NCBI GenBank assembly: GCA_964518505.1
Contig: CAZFGT010000004.1
Span: forward strand, 1 to 64,000
Reading direction: 5' to 3'
Source of the DNA: DASPUH01 sp964518505
Lineage (GTDB): Bacteria > Chloroflexota > Limnocylindria > Limnocylindrales > CSP1-4
DNA length: 64,000 bases
The position numbers were made by a program, and so were the translations under genes. Below are positions 1 through 7,105 of the stretch, in pieces; the stretch's first letter is position 1, and the number at the start of each line of letters is the position of its first letter. Below the pieces are notes generated by a model. That model was not told the origin of the DNA. It saw nothing but the letters and a program-made list of their open reading frames with translations, and ran no database searches.

Positions 1-733
1 GGACCCCCTTGTGGAGGCAGGCCTCGAGCTCCTGGTCGGTGATCTCCTGGCCCTCCAGGTACTTCGTGAGGACGTCGTCATCAGCCTCGGCGGCCGCCTC
101 CAGGAGCTGCTCGCGGCGGAGCGCGACCTCGGCCTCCAGGTCGGCCGGCACGGGGATCTCCTTGCGCTGGCCCTTGTCGTATGTCCAGGCCGTGCGGTGC
201 ACCAGGTCGACGTACCCGCTGAAGGTGTGAGCCGCCCCGATGGCCACCTGCAGCGGGGCGATCTTGGGCCCGAACGCGCTGCGCAGCTGGTCGACCGACC
301 GCATGGGATCGGCGTTCTCGCGTTCGCAGCGGGTGATGACGAAGAGAGCCGCCTTGCCCAACCGCCGCCCCAGCCCGACAGCCGTCTCCGTGCCGGCCGC
401 CACCGCGTCGGACGCGTCGACGACCATGAGCGCCGCGTCGGCGGCCAGGAAGCCTTCCACGACCTCGCCCACGAAGTCGGCGTAGCCCGGCGTGTCCAGG
501 AGGGTGACCCGATGCCCGTCGTGCTCCAGCACCCCCACCGCGAGCGAGAGCGACAGCTTGCGCTTCTGCTCCTCGGGCTCGAAGTCCATGGCGGCCGTGG
601 CGTCCTCCACCCGGCCCAGCCGGTTGAGGGCGCCGGCTGAGTGGAGCAGGTGTTCCGCCAGCGTCGTCTTGCCGGCGCCGGAGTGACCGGCCAGCACGAC
701 GTTGCGCAGGTGATCGGGGGCGACGGTCTTCAT
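1..733 (-). CDS. EF-G-like translational GTPase (N-terminal part, runs off window)
   Basis: This is the first 244 codons of a translation-factor GTPase; the gene continues beyond base 1. The start is the ATG at 733-731. Translating the minus strand shows a P-loop GHSGAGKTT near residue 16, a G3 motif DTPGYADF, and the phrase SGYVDLVHRTAWTYDKGQ followed by an acidic helix, which is typical of the EF-G G domain and its G' insert. The opening resembles the EF-G-like (EF-G2, FusA2-type) proteins of actinobacteria and relatives, which often accompany a second, canonical fusA. EF-G family proteins bind the ribosome and drive translocation or recycling; which of these applies here cannot be told from the fragment. 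It is divergent from yebC, with 111 bases between the starts. Confidence 0.85.
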   Translation of the reverse strand, partial: MKTVAPDHLRNVVLAGHSGAGKTTLAEHLLHSAGALNRLGRVEDATAAMDFEPEEQKRKLSLSLAVGVLEHDGHRVTLLDTPGYADFVGEVVEGFLAADAALMVVDASDAVAAGTETAVGLGRRLGKAALFVITRCERENADPMRSVDQLRSAFGPKIAPLQVAIGAAHTFSGYVDLVHRTAWTYDKGQRKEIPVPADLEAEVALRREQLLEAAAEADDDVLTKYLEGQEITDQELEACLHKGV

Positions 734-830
734 CGACGACCTCTGCTGGGCGAGCGGGACCGCTTGGTGGGCGACCGAGGGCACGGCGCGCGACCCTGGC
801 GCTGCGCCGGGGAGGGTCTGGCCATGATAG

Positions 831-836
831 TAGAAT
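831..836 (+). promoter_or_regulatory. -10 element of yebC promoter
   Basis: TAGAAT lies 8 bases before the yebC ATG, so the transcript would start at or next to the start codon (leaderless or nearly so). No convincing -35 box and no Shine-Dalgarno sequence is visible. The same arrangement recurs before ruvB and several other genes here. Confidence 0.45.
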
Positions 837-844
837 CCGGCCCG

Positions 845-1600
845 ATGTCCGGACACTCCAAGTGGTCGCAGATCAAGCGCCAGAAGGGCGCCAACGACGC
901 CAAGCGCGGGGCGGCGTTCACCAAGGTCGCCCGCGAGATCGCCATCGCAGCACGCGCGGGCGGCGGGGATCCGGACGCCAACTACCGCCTGCGCATGGCC
1001 ATGGACACGGCTCGCGCCATCAACATGCCCATGGACAACATCAAGCGGGCCATCGAGCGCGCGGCAGGGGCCGGCGATGGCGAGCAGTACGAGGAGATCA
1101 TCTACGAGGGCTACGGCCCCGGCGGCGTGGCCATCCTCGTGGAGGCCGCCACCGACAACAAGAACCGTACCGCCGCCGACGTCCGCTCCATGTTCACCAA
1201 GGCCGGCGGGCAGCTGGCCGGCGCGGGCGCGGTGGCCTGGCAGTTCGAGCCCAAGGGCGTCATCGCCGTGCCGCGCACGGGGGTCGATGCGGACGAGATC
1301 GCCCTCATGGCCATCGATGCCGGGGCTGATGACGTGGACACCGATGCACCCGAGACCGTCGAGGTCTACACCGCCCCGGGCGACCTGGAGCGCGTGCGCA
1401 AGGGCCTCGAGGCGGGCGGCGTCAAGATCGAATCGGCCGAACTGACGATGCACGCCAAGAACACCGTCGAGGTCGACGTCGCCCACGCCCGCCAGAACCT
1501 GCGCCTCATCGAGAACCTGGAGGACCACGACGACGTGCAGCGCGTGACGGCCAACTTCGAGATCCCCGACGAGGTCTTCGCGGAGGCGGCCCCGGCTTGA
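845..1600 (+). CDS. yebC: YebC/PmpR family protein
   Basis: A 251-residue member of the YebC/TACO1 family, opening with the family signature MSGHSKWSQIKRQKGANDA. Family members bind DNA as regulators in some bacteria and, by more recent work, help ribosomes through proline stretches; which role applies here is not visible. The length matches the family (about 240-250). The start is set at the ATG at 845 because the conserved N-terminus begins there, although the frame stays open upstream. The position beside ruvC is the usual bacterial arrangement (yebC-ruvC-ruvA-ruvB). Its stop codon overlaps the ruvC start by four bases, so the two are probably co-translated. Confidence 0.95.
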   Translation: MSGHSKWSQIKRQKGANDAKRGAAFTKVAREIAIAARAGGGDPDANYRLRMAMDTARAINMPMDNIKRAIERAAGAGDGEQYEEIIYEGYGPGGVAILVEAATDNKNRTAADVRSMFTKAGGQLAGAGAVAWQFEPKGVIAVPRTGVDADEIALMAIDAGADDVDTDAPETVEVYTAPGDLERVRKGLEAGGVKIESAELTMHAKNTVEVDVAHARQNLRLIENLEDHDDVQRVTANFEIPDEVFAEAAPA

Positions 1601-2085
1601 TCGTCCTGGGCATCGATCCCGGGACGGCGCGGACGGGCTACGGCCTCGTCCAGCTCGACGGCCACCGACTCCAGGTGCTCGACTACGGCTGCCTGGAGAC
1701 GCCCAGCACGATGGTCCTGCCGCAGCGCCTGCTGCTCATCGAGCAGGGCCTGACGGTCCTCATCGCCGATCACGCGCCGGACGTCGTGGCCGTGGAACGG
1801 ATCTTCTTCAAGCGCAACGTCCAGTCGGCCTTCGCCGTCGGCCAGGCTCGCGGCGTGATCCTCATGGTCTCGGCCCGCAGCGGCCTGCCGGTCGCGGAGT
1901 ACGCCCCGCATGAGGTCAAGCAGGCGGTCACCGGCTACGGCCGCGCCGACAAGGGCCAGGTCCAGCGCATGGTGCAGACGATCCTGGGCCTGGCCGTCCT
2001 GCCGCGGCCGGACGACGCGGCCGATGCCCTGGCCATCGCCATCTGCACGGCCCATGCCTATCGGGCGGAGGCCCTGCCGGCATGA
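1597..2085 (+). CDS. ruvC: Holliday junction endonuclease RuvC
   Basis: A 162-residue RuvC, the nuclease that resolves four-way DNA junctions in the RuvABC complex during recombinational repair. The acidic active site is complete: D7 in GIDPGT, E67 in VAVERIFF, and the C-terminal pair D140/D143 in DDAADALAIA. The start is a TTG that overlaps the yebC stop (TTGA), an uncommon start placed exactly where the conserved MIVLGIDPG sequence requires it. The stop overlaps the ruvA start as ATGA. Length and motifs are standard. Confidence 0.96.
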   Translation: MIVLGIDPGTARTGYGLVQLDGHRLQVLDYGCLETPSTMVLPQRLLLIEQGLTVLIADHAPDVVAVERIFFKRNVQSAFAVGQARGVILMVSARSGLPVAEYAPHEVKQAVTGYGRADKGQVQRMVQTILGLAVLPRPDDAADALAIAICTAHAYRAEALPA

Positions 2086-2693
2086 TCGTGACCCTCACCG
2101 GCACGGTGTCGGCCATCTCCACCGACGCCCTGGTGCTGGAGGTGGGCGGGGTCGGCTACCGCGTCTTCGCCGGGCCGCGGACGCTCAGCCAGGCCCGCGT
2201 CGGCGCGCACCAGCACCTCCACACGCACCACCTGGTCCGGGAGGACCTGCAGGCCCTCTACGGCTTCCGCTCGGCGGAGGAGCTGGCCTTCTTCGAGCTC
2301 CTCATGACGGTCACCGGGGTGGGGCCCAAGGTGGCCCTCGCGATCGTCTCGTCGCGGCCGGTGCCCGACCTGCAACTGGCCATCCTGCAGGGCGACGAGG
2401 CCGTCCTGACGGCCGTCAGCGGCGTCGGCAAGCGGCTTGGCGCGCGAATCATCCTGGAGCTCAAGGAGAAGGTCGCGGCGGCCGGTCTGGCCGGGGGTGT
2501 GGCGGCGGCCGCCGAGTCCGGGGCGACGCCCGCGGCGACCACCCAGAGCGAGGTCGTGGCCGCGCTCGTGGCCCTGGGCTACGCGCCCCAGGAGGCGCGC
2601 GAGGCGGCTCGCGACGGCGTCCTTGCCAGCGCCCCCGGGGCGTCGCTGGAGGACCGCGTCAAGGCCGCCCTGCGGACACTGCGTCGCGAGTGA
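2082..2693 (+). CDS. ruvA: Holliday junction binding protein RuvA
   Basis: A 203-residue RuvA, the tetrameric junction-binding subunit of the branch-migration complex. It opens with the OB-fold strand MIVTLTGTVSAI. The helix-hairpin-helix segments TVTGVGPKVALAIVS and AVSGVGKRLGARIILELKEK follow, and a C-terminal UBA-like domain (EVVAALVALGYAPQEAREAA) contacts RuvB. The start overlaps the ruvC stop by four bases (ATGA). It is followed by a 64-base gap in which ruvB has its own promoter, so ruvB expression can be separated from ruvCA. Confidence 0.96.
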   Translation: MIVTLTGTVSAISTDALVLEVGGVGYRVFAGPRTLSQARVGAHQHLHTHHLVREDLQALYGFRSAEELAFFELLMTVTGVGPKVALAIVSSRPVPDLQLAILQGDEAVLTAVSGVGKRLGARIILELKEKVAAAGLAGGVAAAAESGATPAATTQSEVVAALVALGYAPQEAREAARDGVLASAPGASLEDRVKAALRTLRRE

Positions 2694-2711
2694 CCGTCCC
2701 GCGCCGGCGTA

Positions 2712-2723
2712 GAACGCATGTTC
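2712..2723 (+). promoter_or_regulatory. LexA (SOS) box upstream of ruvB
   Basis: GAACGCATGTTC is a perfect match to the core of the gram-positive/actinobacterial LexA operator CGAACRNRYGTTCG, with only the outermost C and G changed. It overlaps the putative -35 of the ruvB promoter, so bound LexA would block RNA polymerase. It is the only such box noticed by eye in the window; none was seen before recA. Confidence 0.7.
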
Positions 2724-2750
2724 ACATGGCGCGTTCGCAGCTGCTAGACT
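2721..2750 (+). promoter_or_regulatory. Promoter of ruvB (leaderless)
   Basis: TTCACA at 2721-2726 and TAGACT at 2745-2750 are separated by 18 bases. The -10 ends 7 bases before the ruvB ATG and no Shine-Dalgarno is present, which predicts a leaderless transcript. The LexA box covers the -35. Confidence 0.55.
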
Positions 2751-2757
2751 GAGGGCC

Positions 2758-3855
2758 ATGGACGAGAACGGTCGGCTCGTGGGATCGGCCGCCCTGGCGG
2801 TCGAGGAAGTGGTCGTCGAGCAGAGCCTGCGACCGCGCTCCATGGACGAGTACATCGGCCAGGAGCAGGTCAAGTCCAACCTGCTCATCTTGCTGGAGGC
2901 GGCCCGCCAGCGAGGGGAGGCGGCCGACCATGTCCTGCTCTACGGCCCGCCGGGCCTGGGCAAGACCACGCTCGCCAACATCATCGCCCGCGAGCTCGGC
3001 GTCAGCATCCACACGACATCCGGCCCGGCCATCGAGCGGCCCGGCGACCTGGCGGCCATCCTGACCAACCTCGACGAGCGGGATGTCCTGTTCATCGATG
3101 AGATCCACCGCCTCAACCATTCCGTGGAGGAGATCCTCTATCCGGCCATGGAGGACTTCGCCATCGACGTGATGATCGGCAAGGGGCCCAGCGCGCGCTC
3201 GCTGCGCCTGTCGCTCAAGCCCTTCACGGTCGTCGGCGCCACGACCCGTGCCGGCCGCATCAGCTCGCCGCTGCGCGACCGCTTCGGGGCTATCCACCGC
3301 CTGGAGTACTACGAGGTGGCCGAGCTGGCCACCATCGTCCAGCGCTCGGCCCACATCCTGGGCGTGGAGATCGTGCCCGAGGCGGTGGAGATCCTGGCCC
3401 GCCGCGGCCGCGGCACGCCCCGCATCGTGAACCGCCTGCTCAAGCGCGTGCGCGACTTCGCTCAGGTCCAGGCCGACGGGCGCATCACGGCCCGCGAGGC
3501 GGATGCCGCCATGCTGGCCATGGACATCGACGATGAGGGGTTGGACACGACCGACCGGCGCCTGCTCGCCGCGATCGTCCAGAAGTTCGCCTCGGGTCCC
3601 GTCGGCGGGGCTGCCCTGGCCGCCGTGCTCGGCGAAGAGGTCGAGACGATCGAGGATGTCTACGAGCCGTTCCTCCTCCAGCTCGGCTTCCTGGACCGCA
3701 CGCCGCAGGGCCGCGTGGCCACCGAGCGCGCCCGCGACCACCTGCGCGGCCTGGGCTTCGAGGTCCCGCCGCCCCGTCGCAGCGAACGCGCCGACCCCGG
3801 CCTGTGGGATAACCTCACGGTCGACCATCGCGCCGACGCCGATCTGCCCGCATGA
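2758..3855 (+). CDS. ruvB: Holliday junction branch migration ATPase RuvB
   Basis: A 365-residue AAA+ helicase motor that, with RuvA, drives branch migration of Holliday junctions. It has Walker A GPPGLGKT, Walker B DVLFIDEIHRL, sensor 1 GATTRAG, the arginine-finger region SSPLRDRFG, and the C-terminal winged helix ending in TPQGRVATERA. The N-terminal segment is about 20 residues longer than in E. coli. The ATG at 2758 is chosen because the promoter -10 sits directly before it. The stop overlaps the next gene's ATG (ATGA), linking ruvB to an unrelated ABC transporter. An SOS box controls this promoter. Confidence 0.97.
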   Translation: MDENGRLVGSAALAVEEVVVEQSLRPRSMDEYIGQEQVKSNLLILLEAARQRGEAADHVLLYGPPGLGKTTLANIIARELGVSIHTTSGPAIERPGDLAAILTNLDERDVLFIDEIHRLNHSVEEILYPAMEDFAIDVMIGKGPSARSLRLSLKPFTVVGATTRAGRISSPLRDRFGAIHRLEYYEVAELATIVQRSAHILGVEIVPEAVEILARRGRGTPRIVNRLLKRVRDFAQVQADGRITAREADAAMLAMDIDDEGLDTTDRRLLAAIVQKFASGPVGGAALAAVLGEEVETIEDVYEPFLLQLGFLDRTPQGRVATERARDHLRGLGFEVPPPRRSERADPGLWDNLTVDHRADADLPA

Positions 3856-4808
3856 CGACCGCGCTGGCGGTCCACGGCCTCCGCAAGGCGTACGGCTCGC
3901 GGGCCGCGCTCGACGGCCTGGACCTGGAGGTCCCGACAGGCACGGTCTACGGCTTCCTTGGCCCCAACGGTGCCGGCAAGACGACGACGATGCGGCTCCT
4001 CGTCGGTCTCATCCGGCCCGATGCGGGCACGCTGGAGGTGCTCGGCCGGCCCTACACGTGGCATGACCGCCACCGGCTCTTCGACGTCGGTGCTCTGATC
4101 GAGGCGCCCTCGTTCTATCCGTTCCTATCGGGGCGGGAGAACCTGCGCGCCGCGGCCGCCACGGGCGCGCCGGTCGGACGCGGGCGGGTGGACGAACTGC
4201 TCGGCCTGGTGGGCCTGCGCGATCGGGCCGGTGACAAGGTCGGCAGCTACTCGCTGGGCATGAAACAGCGCCTGGGCATCGCCGCGGCGCTCCTGAGCGA
4301 CCCGAGCCTGCTGCTGCTCGACGAGCCGGCCAATGGCCTCGATCCGGGCGGCATCGTCGGCATGCGCGACACGCTCCGCCAGCTGGCGGCGACGGGCAAG
4401 ACCGTCTTCGTCTCCAGCCACATCCTGCCGGAGGTGCAGCAGCTGGCGGACGTGGTGGGGATCATCGCCAAGGGCAAGCTCGTGCGCGAGGGCCGCGTGG
4501 ACGAGTTGCTCGCCTCATCCGCGGTCGTGCGGGCCCGGGTCGGCGCCGACGAGGCCCCGGCGGCCCAAGCCGCCGCGGCGGCACGCTTCGGCGCGGACGC
4601 CGTCGGCGTCACGGCGGGTGGCGACGGCACGTGGCTGGAGGTCCGCACCGACGGATCGCGCAGCGCGGAGCTCAACCAGGTCCTGGCCCAGGCCGGCGTC
4701 TACGTATCGCGCCTGGAGCCCGGCAGTGACCTGGAGTCGCTGTTCCTGGAGCTGACCGGGGAGGGGAGCGCCAACGGCGGCGGGCTGGGCATCGGGGGCG
4801 TGGCGTGA
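3852..4808 (+). CDS. ABC transporter ATP-binding protein (BcrA/CcmA type)
   Basis: A 318-residue ATPase of the bacitracin-export/Nat-like type. Visible motifs are Walker A GPNGAGKTTT, Q-loop region GALIEAPSFYP, signature SLGMKQR, Walker B LLLLDEPANGLD and the H-loop SSHIL. The last 100 residues form the extra C-terminal domain common in this subfamily. It pairs with the membrane protein that overlaps it downstream. Substrates of such pairs include peptide antibiotics and lipids; nothing here identifies one. It sits between ruvB and tgt, where many bacteria carry queA, and overlaps ruvB by four bases. Confidence 0.9.
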   Translation: MTTALAVHGLRKAYGSRAALDGLDLEVPTGTVYGFLGPNGAGKTTTMRLLVGLIRPDAGTLEVLGRPYTWHDRHRLFDVGALIEAPSFYPFLSGRENLRAAAATGAPVGRGRVDELLGLVGLRDRAGDKVGSYSLGMKQRLGIAAALLSDPSLLLLDEPANGLDPGGIVGMRDTLRQLAATGKTVFVSSHILPEVQQLADVVGIIAKGKLVREGRVDELLASSAVVRARVGADEAPAAQAAAAARFGADAVGVTAGGDGTWLEVRTDGSRSAELNQVLAQAGVYVSRLEPGSDLESLFLELTGEGSANGGGLGIGGVA

Positions 4809-5617
4809 GGATCGTCCGCTCCACGCTCGGCAAGCTCGCCCGTCGCCCGGCCAGCTGGGTCACGGCCGGCCTCGTGGCGGCCCTCCTCCTATTGGTCTAC
4901 CTCGGTGTCGGCGCGACCGTGAACACCCTCCCGGAGTCGGGTGCGCGGTCCGCGGCACGGCCGGCCCTGCTGGCCCTCCTGACGTTCCCCAGCGCGTACG
5001 ACGGGATCGCCACCCAGCTGCTCGATCTGGGCGGCCTCTTTGGCCTCGCCTTCGCCGCCGCCGTGGCCGGCTCCGAATGGGGCTGGGGGACCCTCAAGGC
5101 CGCCGTTGCGCGGGGCGAGAGTCGCTGGCGCTACATGCTCGCTTCGCTGGCGGCGCTGATCCTCGCCGCCGGCCTGGCGATGGTGGTCGTCTACCTCGTC
5201 GGTGTCGGGGCGGCGGTGGCCGGCGCGTCCCTGGCCGGCGTCTCACTGAGCGGCCTGGGCGACTCGGCGACCCTCGGCGGCCTGCCGAACGTCCTCCTCC
5301 ACGTCTGGCTTGGCCTGGCCGAGGAGATGGCCGTGGGCTTCGCGGTGGCGACCCTCACGCGCAGCCAGCTCGCCGGCGTCGGGGCGGGTATCGCCCTCTT
5401 CTTCGGAGAGCAGTTCGCCACCCTCATCCTGCCCGACGTGGTGAAGTACCTGCCGTTCAACGCCGCGTCCGCCGTCGTGGAGCGGGCCAACCTGGCTGGC
5501 GCCAGCGCCCCGGCCGCGCTGCCGGCCGACCAGGCGACGCTCGTCACCATCGGCTGGCTGGTCGGCGCGCTGCTCCTCGTGGCGGGCGCCACCGAGCGCG
5601 CCGAGATCGGCAGTTGA
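4805..5617 (+). CDS. ABC transporter permease (ABC-2 type)
   Basis: A 270-residue integral membrane protein starting with GTG that overlaps the ATPase stop (GTGA). About six hydrophobic segments are visible, the first being WVTAGLVAALLLLVYLGVG near residue 18 and the last WLVGALLLVAG near the C-terminus. The phrase GSEWGWGTLKAAVARG is typical of ABC-2 permeases that partner BcrA-like ATPases. The two genes should form a homodimeric-permease exporter in the cytoplasmic membrane. Substrate unknown. Confidence 0.85.
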   Translation: MRIVRSTLGKLARRPASWVTAGLVAALLLLVYLGVGATVNTLPESGARSAARPALLALLTFPSAYDGIATQLLDLGGLFGLAFAAAVAGSEWGWGTLKAAVARGESRWRYMLASLAALILAAGLAMVVVYLVGVGAAVAGASLAGVSLSGLGDSATLGGLPNVLLHVWLGLAEEMAVGFAVATLTRSQLAGVGAGIALFFGEQFATLILPDVVKYLPFNAASAVVERANLAGASAPAALPADQATLVTIGWLVGALLLVAGATERAEIGS

Positions 5618-5621
5618 GGCC

Positions 5622-6845
5622 GTGACCGGCCTCGCAGCGGGACCGGAAGCGGCCGTGGCGACGAAGCGGCCGGTGACCTTCCAGGTGACCGAGGCTGCCC
5701 CATCAGACGGGAGCACGCGCGCCCGGGCCGGCCGCCTGGAGACCCCTCATGGGGCCGTGGAGACGCCCGCCTTCATGCCCGTCGGCACCAACGCCACGGT
5801 CAAGGCCCTGGACCCCGACGATCTCGTCGAGGTGGGGGCCCAGATGATCCTCGCCAACACGTACCACCTGTACCTACGACCCGGTCACGAGCGCATCGCC
5901 CGCCTCGGCGGGTTGCACGCCTTCATGGCCTGGCCGCGGCCGATCCTCACCGACTCGGGCGGCTTCCAGGTGGTCAGCCTGGCCGGCCTGCGCGAGATCG
6001 ATGACGGGGGAGCCACGTTCCGCAGCCACCTCGACGGGTCCACCCACCGCTTCACGCCTGAGCTGTCGATCGCCGTGCAGGAGGCCCTCGGGCCGGACGT
6101 GGCAGTGGCCTTCGACCAGCCCGTGCCACCCCATGCCTCGTCGCGGTCGGAGGTGGGCGTGGCCACGGCCCGCACCTACCGCTGGGCCGAGCGTTCGCTG
6201 GCCGCCCACGCGCGGCCCGACCAGGCCCTCTTCGGCATCATCCAGGGCGGCCTCGAGCCGGACCTGCGCGCCGCCTCCACCCAGGCCATCGCGGCCCTGC
6301 CGTTCGACGGGCTGTGCATCGGCGGCCTGGCCGGCGACGAGACGGCGGCCCAGCGCGCCGCTGCCCTGGAGGTGGTCGTGCGGCTCCTGGCCGACGACCC
6401 GCGGCCGCGCTACCTCATGGGCCTGGGCTCGCCGCTCGACATGCTGGAGGCGATCCACCAGGGGGTGGACCTCTTCGACTCGGTCCTGCCGGCGAGGGTC
6501 GCCCGCAACGGCACGCTGTGGGTCCCCGACGGCCACCTGAACCTGCGCAACGCGCGGTTCCTGGACGACGGTGCGCCGGTCCAGGAGGACTGCCCGTGCC
6601 GACTGTGTCGCAGCTTCTCGCGAGCCTATCTGGCCCATCTCTTTCGGGCCGATGAGCTGCTCGCGTACCGCCTCGCGACTTGTCACAACCTGACCTTCAC
6701 CCTAGACTTCATGGCCCGGGCACGCCGCGCGATCCGGGCCGGCACGTTCCCGGCTTACCGGCGCTCGATGGCGCCGGACCCCAATCCGGACGACCCATCC
6801 CGACCCCGACCCAGTGACAGACAAGCTGGCGCGAAGGGAGGGTGA
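5622..6845 (+). CDS. tgt: tRNA-guanine transglycosylase
   Basis: A 407-residue Tgt, which exchanges guanine-34 for a queuosine precursor in GUN-anticodon tRNAs. The catalytic acid/base is D111 in TDSGGFQ, the nucleophile D286 in LFDSVLP, and zinc is bound by C324, C326, C329 and H355 (CPCRLC...H). The loop usually written PTRNARNG reads PARVARNG here, and the family phrase FDECxPYP reads FDQPVPPH, so the base pocket deviates somewhat from E. coli. The first 20 residues precede the conserved core; the GTG at 5622 is the first start after the permease stop, but a later start is possible. queA is not next to it. Confidence 0.93.
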   Translation: MTGLAAGPEAAVATKRPVTFQVTEAAPSDGSTRARAGRLETPHGAVETPAFMPVGTNATVKALDPDDLVEVGAQMILANTYHLYLRPGHERIARLGGLHAFMAWPRPILTDSGGFQVVSLAGLREIDDGGATFRSHLDGSTHRFTPELSIAVQEALGPDVAVAFDQPVPPHASSRSEVGVATARTYRWAERSLAAHARPDQALFGIIQGGLEPDLRAASTQAIAALPFDGLCIGGLAGDETAAQRAAALEVVVRLLADDPRPRYLMGLGSPLDMLEAIHQGVDLFDSVLPARVARNGTLWVPDGHLNLRNARFLDDGAPVQEDCPCRLCRSFSRAYLAHLFRADELLAYRLATCHNLTFTLDFMARARRAIRAGTFPAYRRSMAPDPNPDDPSRPRPSDRQAGAKGG

Positions 6846-6862
6846 AGTCGTCGTAGAGCCGC

Positions 6863-6880
6863 GTCACCCAGACTGGTGAC
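6863..6880 (+). terminator. Short hairpin between tgt and the 52-residue gene
   Basis: GTCACC and GGTGAC form a perfect 6-bp stem with a 6-base loop, 18 bases after the tgt stop. No T run follows, so it is at best a weak or attenuating terminator. Confidence 0.3.
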
Positions 6881-6904
6881 CTGGCACCGTGGAGGCGGAA
6901 ACAG

Positions 6905-7063
6905 ATGGCCAGCAAGGATCGCCCCCACCGCGAGCAGAAGAAGAAGCCGAAGGCCGCAGCCCCCAAACCGCAGATCCAGTCACTCCTCGACAGTCCGCCC
7001 CAGTCCGTTGAGCTGATCAAGCCCAAGCGGAAGCCGCGGTGGGAGGAGACGGACGAGGCGTGA
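6905..7063 (+). CDS. Small basic protein, 52 residues
   Basis: A short gene with a clear GGAGG ribosome-binding site 9 bases before its ATG. The product starts MASKDRPHREQKKKPKAAA and ends PRWEETDEA. It is rich in lysine and proline, has no membrane segment, and is probably disordered with a C-terminal acidic tail after KPKRKPRW. Its place directly upstream of recA (42 bases to the recA ATG) and its strong ribosome-binding site support a real gene. Function unknown; a nucleic-acid or ribosome-associated role would fit the charge but is only a guess. Confidence 0.7.
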   Translation: MASKDRPHREQKKKPKAAAPKPQIQSLLDSPPQSVELIKPKRKPRWEETDEA

Positions 7064-7105
7064 TGGCGGTCCGGCCCTCGGTCAGCCCAGGAGGATGTTC
7101 CAGGC

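Noticed and set aside
11..640. Long plus-strand reading frames opposite the EF-G-like gene
   Set aside because: They are antisense to the GTPase frame, which has clear GTPase motifs; GC-rich DNA keeps several frames open.
7080..7105. GGATGTTCCAGG before recA as a LexA box
   Set aside because: The half-site GTTC has no GAAC partner at the required spacing.
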